In this document: in pieces, positions 1 to 11,659 of the stretch
How positions within the stretch are numbered: the stretch's first letter is position 1
How the letters are laid out: each line of letters begins with the position of its first letter
Source of the DNA: Kuschelorhynchus macadamiae
Taxonomy: Eukaryota; Arthropoda; Insecta; Coleoptera; Curculionidae
Assembly: GCA_030620095.1 (NCBI GenBank)
Contig: JAUTXW010005212.1
Coordinates: 894,001 to 958,000 of the forward strand
Length of the DNA: 64,000 nt
Direction of reading: 5' to 3'
Program-made: the position numbers and the translations under genes
Notes under the pieces: model-generated
The model's database searches: none
Told to the model about the DNA's origin: nothing
What the model saw: the letters and a program-made list of their open reading frames with translations, nothing else

Positions 1-260
1 ATTTCTCAAATAACAACTATTTATTTAATTTGTTTTAAATTATGCGGGAAAATCGAGTGTCTAGGTGGAAACTGTAAAATATTGGTACTAATCCAATATG
101 GTGGGGTGGAAAAAATTGCGCTCAATAAAAATATTTCAAAAGGCAGTATACACGTGCTACTAAATGACTGTGTGCGGAACTAAATTGCGCACACTTCACT
201 AACTATTCCTAATAAAACGAAATATTCAGTAAAGGAAATTTACCGATTTTTTATACAGAC
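1..260. repeat. Right end of dispersed repeat family R1 (truncated by window edge)
   Basis: This is the terminal part of a repeat seen again near 1,675-3,140, 26,590-27,045 and 40,935-42,030. Shared landmarks are a 'gtagaaactggtaaaatatt' type segment, 'tccaatatggtgg', a 'caataaaaat(a/g)ttt' segment and the ending 'aaggaaatttaccgatttttt', which is also found at the end of the 41-42 kb copy. No coding capacity is visible. Family identity is unknown to me; it could be the non-coding part of a larger element. Confidence 0.6.
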
Positions 261-1670
261 TTATACTATAAACTACCATATTTGGGTTATAACTACTTTT
301 TTTGAAAAAATCATACTGTTTGAGGTAATTGCAAAAAACAACTAGATTTCGCCCCTTTCACCCCTAAACAAAAACCCACGGTTCAAATTTAGGGTACATT
401 TTAGGATATGTTTAGGACTTCAAAATAAAATAATCCAGCTTGGATATTTATATATTTTTTTATATTTAAATTCATAATATTTGTTTTAGAAATGGAGTGA
501 TTTACTTCGGGGTAAAAATCAGCAGTTTATAAATTATAGAAAATCAAGCTAAAAGCAAATCGACTTTTGGCCAGCTAGATCGGTATAATATGCTTATGTG
601 CATGTGTAGATATATGCCAAATTTCAATTTTATATCACTTCTCGAAGTCAGATAAAGAAAAAGTCGGATAAATCAAATTTAGTTACATAAATATATTTTT
701 TATAGATCAAAACTAACTCTCAAAGAGAAATAATATATGATAAAATAATTACAACGAAATGAAATTCTAAAGCTCACTTAACGTATTATTCAAACCATGA
801 GAAGTAACCTGGCTAATAATCCACATTTGCATACAGGATGTGAGCTTATAGCTATTCCCGCCCGATCTATCCATAAATATACAGTATATATCGATTGTGG
901 CAAAATTGAAATTCTAAAAGCTATTAGACCGGTGGCTAACAGAGCGACGGCATTATAATCCTGGAAACCCGATCATCACGATAAGAAAACAATACAGAGG
1001 TTAGCATGTCCATCATCCAACATGCCATGGCCAAACAATCTCGCTGATCGAGTTTCGAATTAAGTTTTTTTTTTTGGTATTGGAAATTATTGGTATTGTT
1101 TGTGCCTATAGAAAATTATGCCAATTGGAATTTTTTTATAGATCAATTTATAATAGAGATAATGTGTTTCCTTTCCTTTTATTTACACCTAATAGCATTC
1201 TAAATACAGCTAATGAATAGCCAAAAATAGCCATGAATTATTTTTTCGGTAACACGCTATAAAAAAAAGTTCAAATAAAAATGCTTAAGCATCTCATTTT
1301 CTAGTATTTTTGTGGATTAATTCTTGTTTTACTTAGACAACTCTCTTAAGCTAAGCAGATACGGTTTGTTATATGCAGATATTAAGCTCGTCATTAATCT
1401 AAGTATGGAATCTCTATAGCCTGATCAAACTGAGCCTACACGTCCCAATAAAACTGTTTTTTTATATTTACTCGATTTTTAATCTGGTTGTCTCAGCTAC
1501 TTGACAGTAGTACGAAACCAAAAAAGATTAAAACATCCAAAAAAGTTTAGAGAACTTTACTACACTACTTTTATTCTATTAATCGTTTTTGTCTATTTAT
1601 TATATTAATTTTCGCTATTAGAACTTTAAGATTAAAATTTGAAATTTGGTACACTTCACTACCAGACTAA
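260..1670. other. Unassigned AT-rich DNA
   Basis: No open frame of note, no RNA gene and no recognisable transposon protein was seen in this stretch on either strand. Confidence 0.5.
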
Positions 1671-1674
1671 ATAT

Positions 1675-3140
1675 TTTTGTTTCCCTCGTGAAAAGGAAGT
1701 ATTGTAATCGTGAAAAAATCACCCTCCGAAATTTCCTCAAATTTTTACGTCTTAGGGTACCTAGATGCCGGAAAACATGTTTTCTCAATTCCGTCGGTTT
1801 GTCTGTATGTTTCTTCTCGGCATAGCTAAAAAACTACTTACCCACTCACTTCAAATTTTGGTGAAAAATTAAAGGTCATATGGGGATGATCTGGTAACAT
1901 TTTGGTAAAAATCCAATATGGCGAAACAAAATGGCGGTTTAGTCAAATGTTAAAAAATTACCTACTAAAAAACTACTTATCCAATTTACTTAAAATTTTG
2001 CATAAAAATCAAGTATTACGTAGTAATTAACTTAATAAAATATTTAAACATTCAGCCTGAAAAACTACTAAACAGATTGATTTCAAATTTTGTGTAAGAA
2101 TTAATTAAGCTATAGAGAAGAACTGGCAAAACTGTGGTAAGAATTCAAAATGGCCGCCAAATGTAGTGTTTGGATTAGAGAAAAAAATATGTTTTCTCAA
2201 TTCCATTGGTCTGTCTGTCTGACAGGCCGTCAGCTGTCAGTTCGCGGTGTAGCTAAAAACTACTTATTCGATTGACTTCAAATTTTGACCAAAAATTAAG
2301 GCTTTGACCTGGTAATATTTTGGTAAAAATTCAATATAGCAGAACAAAATGGCGGCTTAGTGAACTGTTAAAAAAATTATTACTTAAAACAAACTAGCTA
2401 TATATTTAAAACACAGATTTTTTAGCAAGTTTGTGAGAGAGTTATACTGCACCAATTTACATGATTTTTTTTTAATGATCTTCTGCGGGTACCGAGATCT
2501 TTCAACACTATTTTTTGTATTGTTTTATTGCGTATTTTTTTATATAAAACCAATATGTTTTTCTTCAATAACATTTCTGGACGATGTGGAGGATGCGCTC
2601 CGTATTCTGATAATTCCACTGGAAATGCGCCATCTAACGGAAAAGACAGAACAAGGTCTGCCGGGCCAGCCAGTCCATTTAACTCAAATTTTGCAGAAAA
2701 ATCATTTATTACATAGGTATCAACCTATGATATTTTGGTACGATCCGAAGACAGCAAAACAAAATAGCGGCCTAATAAATAATTTAAAAAATCAGCCTGA
2801 TAAACCACTTAGATTAATTTTAAATTTTGGGCAAAAATTAAGTGTGATATAAGCTGGTAAAATTGTGGTACGAATTCAACATGACGATGTAAGATGGTGG
2901 TCTTAAAAAATCACTGTAAAAACTACTTATTCAATTTATTTTAAATCAAGGCCAAAAATTAAGTGTGGCATAGGTAGAAATTGGTAAAATATTGATACGA
3001 ATTCAATATGGTGAAACAAAATGGCGTCCAATAATAAAATTTGAAAAGACATACTTAGTAGTATACAAAATGACTATGTGTGGAACTAAACTGGGTTACA
3101 CTTCACTTTTCATAATAAAACGAAATATTCATTATAATAT
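1675..3140. repeat. Dispersed repeat R1, long copy with internal subrepeats
   Basis: The copy opens with 'ttccctcgtgaaaaggaagt' and contains several diverged subrepeats of roughly 150 bp. Each subrepeat has 'aaaaactacttat', then 'caaattttg', then a 'tggtaaaa' segment, then 'aatatggcg(g/a)' and 'caaaatggcgg'. The same opening occurs at about 40,940, and the same subrepeats at 26,640-27,020 and 41,100-41,900. Short open frames inside (for example 2,433-2,852) only read through the subrepeats and are not credible genes. Confidence 0.7.
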
Positions 3141-5930
3141 ATATATTCAAACATAGAAAGTATTTGTGTTGTTGGGTCAGGTCCGGTAAAAAGTAAATTA
3201 TCTCTAGAAATGTACACGGTTGACAAAAGGAAATAAGAAATAATAAAACTTTAATACCCTGTATCTTGTAAAGGAAGCACTTTTAATACATCTTTTTATC
3301 TTAAAAATACCTAAGGAATTGTCCTGTAAAATATCGCTTCCCATTCAGATTCCTTCGCGGGCGTGCACACAACTATCCTAATCTAACCTAATATCTGTGA
3401 GTATGAAAAGAGCGCGAAAACGCTAGAAAGGATGTAATAGTGCTTATTTTAACATTTTTAATGCGCGTATATTAATTTCAGAGCTAAAATATTTAACGGT
3501 TTTTCAGAAATTTTAGTAGAAAACATATTGCATATATTTAGGGAAGTTTAATTAAATTATTGTAAATATACTAATCCATACGTAATTTTATTTAATTTTA
3601 TGACATTTTTTTTATTTATCCTGCGCATTTTTTTAAATGTAACCTTATAATATAATGAAAATTTAATTATTGCAGACTAATTATATTCAAACACAAGTGC
3701 ATTTATTTTTATTTAACAGAAATCAGGAAGCAATTTCTCATTTAATTAATTTATTGCCGTCTTTTTAAATGCTTGATTTTTTATTAAATGGATTTATATT
3801 TAACATAATTTAAGCGGCAAATGCTACTTATATTTAAAATAATGATCATCTAAATTTCACCAACATGCGAGGTTGCCAGTTGTCAAAGGGGGCGCTCTGG
3901 TAATGGGTTTATCAACCTAAATAGTGCCGCAGAATATCATGATACACTTTTTTTGAATCATGGCAAAATATAGCATCGGGGGGTCGCGTCTTGGGCAGCC
4001 CTTTAAGCGATCGAAGTAGATTACAAAAATCAGTATGATTGCATCATTATTTCATACACTTATAGCTAGAGTTTAGGTATTTTGTCTTTTTTAAATCCAT
4101 TTAGATAATTTATCGGTCCGAACAACCGCTTTCCATGCATTTCGCTTCAGCCACTTGTAATTTCTTCCAGGTTTTGATAGATTTTGTTTTCATGACTAAT
4201 TACTATTTTGTATTTAATTGAAATAAATATTTAATTTTTGGTTTTTGTTTAATCACTAAAATGAATAGAATGAATAATAACATAAATAATAAAAAAAATC
4301 CGTCTGCTTAAAAATGAGATTGAGAGATATACTAAAAAGAGGGAAACCAGGTAGCATATTGTTTCGCAATATAAAATCTAAACTCTAGGATTTTGTTGTA
4401 ATAATTTTTTTATAGGCGCTAACCAATGGGTATCTGTTTGAAGGTATTAGGAACTGCCTTCTTATTACATTTCTTATACTTGTAGGCGGTGACCTTTTTT
4501 ACCCGACCACGAGCATTATAAAATTCACTCAAATCTTTGTCGAAATTTTATTATCAGTTATCAGAAAAACTAAAAATTGTCAGGTAAAATATTAACTAGA
4601 AAGAACGTGGAAACACCATATTTAACTCCTTTTTATTCCTTTTGGATTGAAATTTTAAAAAATACAGAAATTAATTTTTTTATAATCAATTGTAAAAGCA
4701 ATTGACGAAACATCATTAAAATGTCATTAGGCTAAGAGATGTTATAAAAAAAAGTAAAAACAAATTTCACCCCTTTTCTTACTTTTCTAGGCGAGTTTCA
4801 AAAAATCCTATATTTTCGCGCCTACATTCCATAAAAAAAGGTTCATGCCAAATTCGAACGTTTTACCTTTAATGCTTTCAGATATATGGTAATCCAGTGA
4901 GTTTTTCTTTTTTATACAATGTATAAACTTGGAGGTAATAAATGTAATTCTATCTTACACATCAACAATTATTTTGTTTTGTAATAAAATGCTAATAAAT
5001 AACTAAATATCATAAATCTGTGTTTTAACTATTGCCTTTACTCGACTGCATTGTTTACAGATGTTTCATTATTTTTCATAAAGAAGTTTTGAAGCGGATA
5101 AAAAGAGCTGTGTATTTCCAAGCATTGCAAAGATTTTAATCATGTACAGAATAGGATGCAAAATCGTAAAGATATTCGATATGCGTTTTAAATCTACAGC
5201 GAGTGGAAACACAGAAAAAGAATTTTCCGAATAATTATTATTACTACGAATAAATTTCCTTGTTTTGTTGTATGATTTCCTTGTTTTGTTAAATAATTAA
5301 TTGATGTTCACAAGTAATTAGTTTTTTATTTACATAGAATATTAATTAATTTAATTATTTAAAAAAATAAAACTAAAAAACGCGATTGGGCAAACTCGAC
5401 CCTTGAAGATATACTGACCAGTTGAATTATTCATTACTATACTAATAGTGACTCACCTTGATGACTGTTTTCGTTTTGAAAATATTGAAATTAATTTCTT
5501 TTTGTTTCCGGTGTTGCCATATCTTATTTAATATAAATTTATTTTAGATTCTGCTTTAAATTCTAGACATAATTTATGTGACATGTTGTATACCTACCTT
5601 CAACTGTTTTCGTGAACATGGCGTCTCAGAATCGTCATTTTGGACCTCTTAGAACTCTTTCGTCGAGACGGTTTAACATAGAATAAAACGTCTTGCACTT
5701 TCCATTCTTAATGTTTCTTAAATCTATCCTATGGTTCCGATTTGATCAGAAGTTTCAGATTATGTCATTTCCGGTTAAATGTCGTCTAATCTAGTTCAAA
5801 AAGCTAAAATGCTGCAAGTAATTTGATTCCAAATTTAACCATTGCTGGTAAAATTACGATTTTGGAACACTAAATTCTTGAAAACCGCTAAATGTAGGTA
5901 AAGGGCATGTAACATAAAATATGTGTTTAT
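3140..5930. other. Unassigned AT-rich DNA
   Basis: No coding region or RNA gene was recognised. A short stretch at about 3,374-3,392 reads 'cctaatctaacctaat', which resembles a degenerate TTAGG telomere-type repeat on the minus strand but is too short to call. Confidence 0.45.
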
Positions 5931-5956
5931 TAGAAATATTTATAATCAACAATTAC

Positions 5957-6028
5957 GGTACGAGTGGCGATCGAACCCGCACCTCTGGATCACTAGTCCA
6001 TTGCTGTAACCAATTGCGCTATCGTACC
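5957..6028 (-). pseudogene. tRNA-Thr(AGT)-like pseudogene / tRNA-derived repeat
   Basis: Read on the minus strand this is 72 nt with a perfect 7-bp acceptor stem (GGTACGA with TCGTACC). The anticodon loop reads CTAGTGA, giving AGT in the anticodon position (Thr). The T-loop is TTCGATC, but the T-stem (GCGGG against GCCAC) and the D-stem (GCGC against CAGC) do not pair well. A similar but different copy lies at 6,630-6,687, and both share the flank 'gaaatatttataatcaaca'. I therefore read it as a tRNA-derived repeat or decayed tRNA, not a working gene. Confidence 0.6.
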
Positions 6029-6212
6029 ATTGATAAGCAATTAGTTAGAACTTGTACATATTCAAACCCACCACCAGTATCATAACCATTGTTGATCCAG
6101 CCAGATATTCTAACCTTATGGCGCGGGGTTCCTGACTGGACGTCAAATTTGACATCGGTATTAGGTACCGTCCATATTAGTAAATTTATAATTTTACGTT
6201 ATGCCCGTATAA

Positions 6213-6540
6213 GCCAAATTTATTAGTATTTTATGAAGAATAAGGATGTGTAGCGGGTTTAGGACAAAAATAAAAATCCCCTTTTCTAAAAAAAAAAAAA
6301 GCCGACGTTTCGACTATATATTTAGTCTTCTTCAGGACTATTTTTAAATATCGGATTTATGTCAACACACAAAAATAAATACATGTCCATATAAAACCTA
6401 AGGAAGACGATGACATTATTTTTACAACAACAATACAAACCCGACATTCAGTATGAACGGTCAAACAAACGTAGGCTCTTTTTAAGAAAAAGGGATTTTT
6501 ATTTCTGTCCTAACACATCTATTCTTAAATTTATTAGGAT
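6213..6540. repeat. Inverted-repeat unit of about 330 bp with a hammerhead-like motif inside
   Basis: The left arm (about 6,213-6,283) and right arm (about 6,483-6,540) are imperfect inverted copies; both contain the 'aggac(a)aaataaaaatccc' segment and an AT-rich outer part. The interior carries a hammerhead-like core on the minus strand (6,301-6,336). No protein is encoded. It may be a non-autonomous derivative of a Penelope-like or other retroelement. Confidence 0.55.
6301..6336 (-). ncRNA. Hammerhead-ribozyme-like core motif
   Basis: On the minus strand the order is CTGAAGA, then a hairpin with GACT/AGTC stem, then GAAAC followed by GTCGGC. CTGANGA - stem II - GAAA is the conserved hammerhead core order. 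Stem I and stem III are not clearly visible here, so catalytic activity is unproven. Related motifs occur at six other places in the window. Confidence 0.35.
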
Positions 6541-6581
6541 TTATTAGAACTGTTTTTAAACTGTGAAATATATTTTTGGAA

Positions 6582-6702
6582 ATATTTATAATCAACAGCA
6601 AAAGTTATGACACGAGCGGAGATCGAACCATAACTAGAGCAGTGGACTAGTGATCCAGAGGTGCGAGTTCGATCCCCGCTCGTACCATAACTTTTGCTGT
6701 TG

Positions 6703-6708
<6 letters not shown>
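6582..6708. repeat. Fold-back of the tRNA-Thr-like repeat
   Basis: The left arm 'aatcaacagcaaaagttatg' plus a piece of tRNA 3' half is mirrored by the right arm, tRNA 3' half plus 'cataacttttgctgttgatt'. The plus-strand half (about 6,630-6,687) contains the anticodon arm and TTCGATC T-loop. There is no matching 5' acceptor strand for the plus-sense tRNA, so this is not a tRNA gene. A (TA)n tract abuts the right arm. Confidence 0.65.

Positions 6709-6748
<40 letters not shown>
6705..6748. repeat. (TA)n microsatellite
   Basis: About 44 bp of uninterrupted TA dinucleotides directly joined to the tRNA-like fold-back. Confidence 0.95.
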
Positions 6749-6749
<1 letters not shown>

Positions 6750-7124
6750 CTAAAAAATGTATTTCGCACTTTAAAAACAAACCGATAAAATACCTCTATT
6801 CCTAAAATATTTGTATCATATTTAAACATTAATTAGGGTAACAAAAAATCTTAATTTCAACAAGATTTGGCAACGCCGGAAATGTCAAAAAAGCGAAATT
6901 TTGCTATATTTAAAATAACAAAATTTAATTTCAACACCTTCAGTTATAATGGTGAGCCACTATTTTGTGAAAGCCAGTATGTAAAACTTTAATATACCTA
7001 CATTTTATTGTAATAGCTATTTACATATGAAGGGAGAAATGTGCCTTTTTTCCTTCCGCGGATAATTTCTAAGGGAGGAACTGCACTTTACTCTAGAGGA
7101 ATTTATATAAGGTTTTCTACTACC

Positions 7125-7285
7125 TTCATGTAAAATTTCAACGTTTCATCGAAAGCAGCTTTCTCTAACTAAATGTATGCTCATTAATTATTTTTTTAAA
7201 CGTTCTGCTTATTTGTCGAATATAAAATTTTGAACAGGTTCCACAATTTATTTGTAAACACCGGATTTATTCTGTTTTTTGGTTT
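7125..7285 (-). pseudogene. Penelope-like element fragment (GIY-YIG endonuclease), minus copy
   Basis: Read on the minus strand this fragment encodes the zinc-knuckle-like 'NCGTCSKFYI' region that precedes the GIY-YIG signature, in broken frames. It is an inverted, shorter relative of the plus-strand copy at about 7,530-7,860, with an internal deletion. GIY-YIG endonuclease is the C-terminal domain of canonical Penelope-like retroelements. Nothing here can be expressed as a full protein. Confidence 0.6.
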
Positions 7286-7530
7286 TCGTCTTATTGCTAT
7301 ACTAAAGAGTTAAATATAATAAATCAAATAGCGGTTAATAACGGTTATCATAAACATATTATAGACAAAATAGTAAAAAAGAAATAATATAAAAAAAGAA
7401 TTACAGTTAGTTTATCCTACTAATAAGTTCAAAGAAAATACTAAATTCCATACTTTCTCTGCTGTTTTAGGACTAATAACAGCCTTCGTAGATGTATCAA
7501 AAACAATAAAACTAGAACCAAAAAAATAGA
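7285..7530. other. Spacer between inverted Penelope fragments
   Basis: AT-rich spacer. The right part (from about 7,400) may still be Penelope-derived upstream coding sequence in a decayed state, since a 'SKTIKLEPKK'-like reading leads into the GIY-YIG segment. Confidence 0.4.
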
Positions 7531-7860
7531 ATGCATCCGGTGTTTATAAGTTAAATTGTGGAGCCTGTTCAAAATTTTATATTTGACAAAAAGACAGGTC
7601 GTTAAAAAAAATCAATGAGCATAAATTTAGTTACATAAAGCATAAAGATAATTCCAATTACTCTCAACATTTAATTCAGGTAAACCATACTTTCGATTAG
7701 AACTGTGAAATTTTACATGTAGAACGAAAAAATAAAAAACTTAATTTACTAGAAAGTATTGAAATAAGCAAACATAAAAATAACAGCACAATATTAAACG
7801 ATCAATTGGACCTAAATAGTTCCCCATTGTTAAATCTGCATTATGCTATAACGAAAAATC
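7530..7860 (+). pseudogene. Penelope-like element fragment (GIY-YIG endonuclease), plus copy
   Basis: The frame reads 'SGVYKLNCGACSKFYI' and, after a TGA in place of the expected Gly of 'YIGQT', continues through 'INEHKFSYIKHKDNSNY' and 'HLIQVNHTF' to about 7,830. The Cys-x2-Cys knuckle, the 'VYK...YI' GIY-YIG-type core, 'EHK' and 'HL' positions match the endonuclease domain of Penelope-like retroelements. There are at least two in-frame stops (in 'YI*Q' and after 'HTFD'). It lies opposite the related fragment at 7,125-7,285. Confidence 0.75.
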
Positions 7861-8114
7861 CAGAACATTTTACCTGTATAATATCCGCGGATTCGGGTAT
7901 TTTAATATCTAGACTTTCTGTTTCACTTTGATTTAAGATCTAACATTGATGAAGCTACAGTGTTGGCGAATAAATGACCAAATGTTTCATTTTTTGTAAA
8001 ATAAATTATGTGGAAATTTTGAACATGTGTTTACGTTTGCTTAGTTAAAATGCATTTTCATCAAGTAACGTCTAGTTCTGTATAATATATATTCTCTCAA
8101 TAAAAATGATCAAG

Positions 8115-9010
8115 AAAAGATGAACCCGACACTGAGGACAGTATTCCATGAAATATTTTAGAATCTACTAAATTGGTTAAATCTTTTGCCAATTAAATCT
8201 CGTGAAAGTTACAAGAAAGAGTATTATATTTAAAGAACATGTATGCAAGAAACTTTAAGGCAATGAAGCTTTTGGAGCAGATATAGTATATTGCACTCAT
8301 GCGCGAATGTAAAAGAAAACGTCGACATTCGATTTTCTAAGGTGATAACTTTTTTTGAAAAGACAAAACTCCAGATTTAAGTGAAAGAAAGACAGAGGAT
8401 TTTTACGTAAAAACAATAAATTTTAAAATTAGTACAGTTGTTAGGAAGTTTAAATTTAATATATAACACATTTTTTTCAAGTGACATTACTTTTTGGAAT
8501 ATGTGGAGCATGTCGTTGCGATAAGATGGTGAAGATGATGGTAGATTATGTTAAAGATATATGCGATCTAGTTGTAGTTAATGTTCCTGACTCTAAAACA
8601 GAGAAGAAGGTAACGTTTATTATGAGGAGACTATAGAAATAATTTTTGTGTTAAGTATTGTCAAAAAAATATGTTTTTGCCATATCTGAAACTCAGAACT
8701 TAAACGATTTTTTATTCAATAAATAGATGGAAAAAGTACAATGCAAGTAATTGGAAATAATTCATTTGCAAAATTCCCATGTATAATTCCAAGCTTCTTA
8801 AAATTAGAAAATCCAGAGAACTATACCGGCCATAGTTTTCGTCGAACGTGTGCTACCTTGCTTGTGAATGCAGGGGGTAACCTGATGACTTTAAAATAGC
8901 ACGGAACTCATCAACTGTAGCTGATTCAGTCACCAGAAAATGTGAAGTTGCAAATTAAATTATTTCTGGAAATAATACCTGTATATGCAAACATGTGGAA
9001 TTGGTTATAC
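8115..9010 (+). pseudogene. Crypton-type tyrosine recombinase, decayed
   Basis: Several pieces in shifting frames match the insect Crypton-like tyrosine recombinases: an N-terminal 'LLPIKSRESYKKEY' piece (about 8,180-8,230), 'FLKRQNSRFK' (about 8,355), 'GACRCDKMVKMMVD' (about 8,505-8,545, holding the first catalytic Arg) and 'YTGHSFRRTCATLLVNAGG' (about 8,822-8,880, holding the His-x-x-Arg motif). The following helix that should carry the second His/Trp and the nucleophilic Tyr is disrupted, and the tyrosine segment appears deleted. Cryptons move by site-specific recombination and lack TIRs and target duplications, so the ends are not defined. Multiple stops and frameshifts mean it is inactive. 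Identification comes from motif spacing and wording, not a database search. Confidence 0.75.
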
Positions 9011-10080
9011 TAAGCACATCTAGAGTTTAATACGATGATGGCCCAATTTCTGACAGCAGCATTTCATCCAAAGGAACTACTGAACAAAAAAATATGCACA
9101 TTTGGTAATCAAAAAGAAGTTTTGGAGGTATTTTCTTTAATAAATTAAACAACTGTACAATACAATAAATTTTAATATTTGTGAACAACCATTTTTAAGC
9201 TTTTTTATGTTTCAATATGTTACTAGATTTGTAAGTTGATATTAATTGAAATGAAAATATATGTATATTTAATAATTTGTGAGAGAAAAAAAAAGAAAAC
9301 GGCTAGACGTACTTTAATAAAAATTTACAAAAAAAGGGAAAATAAAAAAAAATAGTATTTTCGGCTGGTAGCGGGCAGGAAAAAATGTTTTGTCTCACTT
9401 TCCATCATTCATTTTGCTATAATAATTCTGTGGAAAAAACATATTATTGACTTGGAAGTTTTCCGATTAACCCCTGGCAAAATAAACGCACTAATGGTGA
9501 TTTGAAATATAGTAAGTTTAAACCAGAAGTCATAAATAGCTCATATTTTACTCCATAACGGCAATAAAAACAAAATAAACGGCAAAATACATAGATGCCT
9601 GGCATTACCCAGACCGAAGCAAACTGTTTACGACACATACTTTGCGACTTGCCATATTTTTGGTATTTATACATATGGTCTAATTATCATATCGCATAAA
9701 AATACATCTGTTGTAAAGTAGTTCTTAAAAAAAAATTTGATTAGGCATACACCCAATTGTCGGATAGCATAATTTTTTTATATTTGTAAATAAGTAGACC
9801 TAAATCGCGCTACTGTCAACACTGATCCAAATATTTATGTGGCGAATTAATAAAACGTATGGAATGTTAAAAAGTGCTTTTTATTTATATTTTTTATTAC
9901 CTCTATGCGCCTTTTGTGTAAAAATGAATTTTTTAAGTTTAGTTTTTATGAAGCAAAGCAGATGAAAATATTAATTTGATAAAAAGAGTATTTGTAAAAC
10001 TATTTTTATTTAATAAAATATACCATTATAATTGGCTTATGTCTCTATAGCGTCGAGTTCGGCAATTGTGGTTTTCATCT
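9010..10080. other. Unassigned AT-rich DNA
   Basis: No coding region recognised. The open frame at 9,444-9,674 on the minus strand has no recognisable domain and is probably chance. Confidence 0.45.
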
Positions 10081-11120
10081 CCAAGGCGGGTAGGAAAGAC
10101 TACAATTTAGTTGGATTTAGAATACCAACCCCGTATTAGAGACCTCTGCCCCTGATGCAGGAGGTCAAACAGCTTTCGGTGGTTATGGATAGTAAACTGA
10201 CGTGGAAATCACATGTCGAACAGGTAACCAACAAATCTATGGTCCTCCACTGGCTCTATACTGCGGCAATCCGACCGAGGATCACTTACGGATCCGTGGT
10301 CTGGGGGTAGACGGTAAAAAAGGTTACATATTGCCAAACACTGGCCAGACTTCAAAGACTGGCCTGTTTAGGGATTGGTGGAGCAATGATGACTACACCA
10401 GGTGCCGCACTCACGTTCTCTTGGGCTTCCCAGAGCTTCCGATAGGGTTCAAAAAGGAAGCCATGGACTCATGCAAAAAGATGGACGTCTCGGAACTTGG
10501 TATAAAGATCAAACAGGAACGGGCTACATGAAAATCACCTCAATAATTCGCCAGGAGATCCCCATCCTGTCCACGAGGGCGATTCTTCCAGACAGTCGCT
10601 GTAGGCTCACTACGCCTTTTTAAATTGAAATTCAAACAAGGGATCAATGTAAGGAGAATAGGACTCCCCATCAAGCTGACGTTCAATCGTGGTATACAGA
10701 TGGTTCGTAGATGGCCAGTTCCGGGTCAGCCGTAGTCAGAAAATACAGGTCGGACAATGGTGTCGGAGAGGCCTTTACGCTGGTAAAACATACAACTGTT
10801 TTTCAGGCTGAGGTCTATGCTATATTGCAGGTTGCAACAAAGGAGGAAGTCAGGCTGGGAGTGGAGAATAAAGTCCGCATTCACTCGGACAGACAGTGTA
10901 CCAGCTGGGGTTAGCGGACAACCCTTGTTGTTCTAACTGTAGGACAGAGGAGGAGGATCCCTATCATCTTGTTGGTACGTGTGAAAGGGGGGCAAGACTA
11001 CGCTGGAATACTTTCGGCGTTAAGTCCCTCTCCAAGGAAGAATTACAACATCTCGACTGAGGCAAGATGCTCTCCTTCGTCGATAAGTGGAGTTACTACT
11101 ACCACTACTACTATCATAAA
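10080..11120 (+). pseudogene. I-type LINE 3' half: reverse transcriptase C-terminus, RNase H, zinc knuckle
   Basis: In order: a reverse transcriptase C-terminal stretch with 'VVMDSKLTWKSHVEQV' (about 10,175-10,225) and 'LYTAAIRPRITYGSVVWG' (about 10,255-10,310); an 'RLACLGIGGAM' stretch; an RNase H piece with 'TTVFQAEVYAILQ' (10,792-10,830) and the 'HSD' position near 10,880; and a CCHC-like 'CCSNCRTEEEDPYHLVGTC' (about 10,925-10,985). This order is typical of I/Jockey-superfamily LINEs that keep an RNase H domain. The frame is broken by many stops, and the 5' half (ORF1, endonuclease, RT core) is missing, as expected for 5' truncation. It ends in a (TAC)n-like tail at 11,090-11,118. Confidence 0.8.
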
Positions 11121-11183
11121 TTCACTTAACAAATTGTGGAGGTTCATTCCAAAACGCGCCTGGGGTATTGGGCCTGCAATTAT

Positions 11184-11185
<2 letters not shown>

Positions 11186-11258
<73 letters not shown>

Positions 11259-11259
11259 T
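11186..11259. repeat. (TA)n microsatellite
   Basis: About 74 bp of TA with a single interruption at 11,240, just outside the left end of the Penelope palindrome. Confidence 0.95.
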
Positions 11260-11399
11260 TTTTTTTTGGTTATGCTATTCTTTGACCTATGACTTTAATA
11301 TATTTCTGGTTTTATTTTTCTTGGTTTAAGGTCAGCGTGCTAAGTTAAAACTAGGCAAAATTACTTCAAAACATACATATATTGTAGTCGGAAAGATAA

Positions 11400-11441
11400 C
11401 GTTTCAACCATGCTTCTGGTCTTTTTCAAATCTACAATTTG
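11400..11441 (-). ncRNA. Hammerhead-like core motif, left arm of Penelope palindrome
   Basis: The minus strand reads TTGAAAA, a GACC/GGTT hairpin with loop AGAAGCAT, then GAAAC. Flanking ATTGTAG and CTACAAT pair outside the core in the position of stem I. The first core box departs from the CTGANGA consensus, so self-cleavage is uncertain. Confidence 0.4.
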
Positions 11442-11659
11442 ATATGAACATGTAGGTATGATAACAGAAATTTTTTTAAAAAATATATCTTACCTTAGAA
11501 CGTAATGTCAAAATAATCCAAATTTTAAAAAACTAACATAAACATTTACATAAAACACGTACAACACAGACTATTTTTAAATGCACGTACATAACTTAGA
11601 TTTTAAAATATTGACAGACACACATTTTACATAGTAACACGACGAAATGTGGGATTTAA

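Noticed and set aside
2433..2852. Possible gene of 139 codons
   Set aside because: It lies within the R1 repeat and reads through its subrepeats.
5957..6028. Functional tRNA-Thr gene
   Set aside because: The D-stem and T-stem are mismatched and a related repeat lies close by with the same flank, so a tRNA-derived repeat is more likely.
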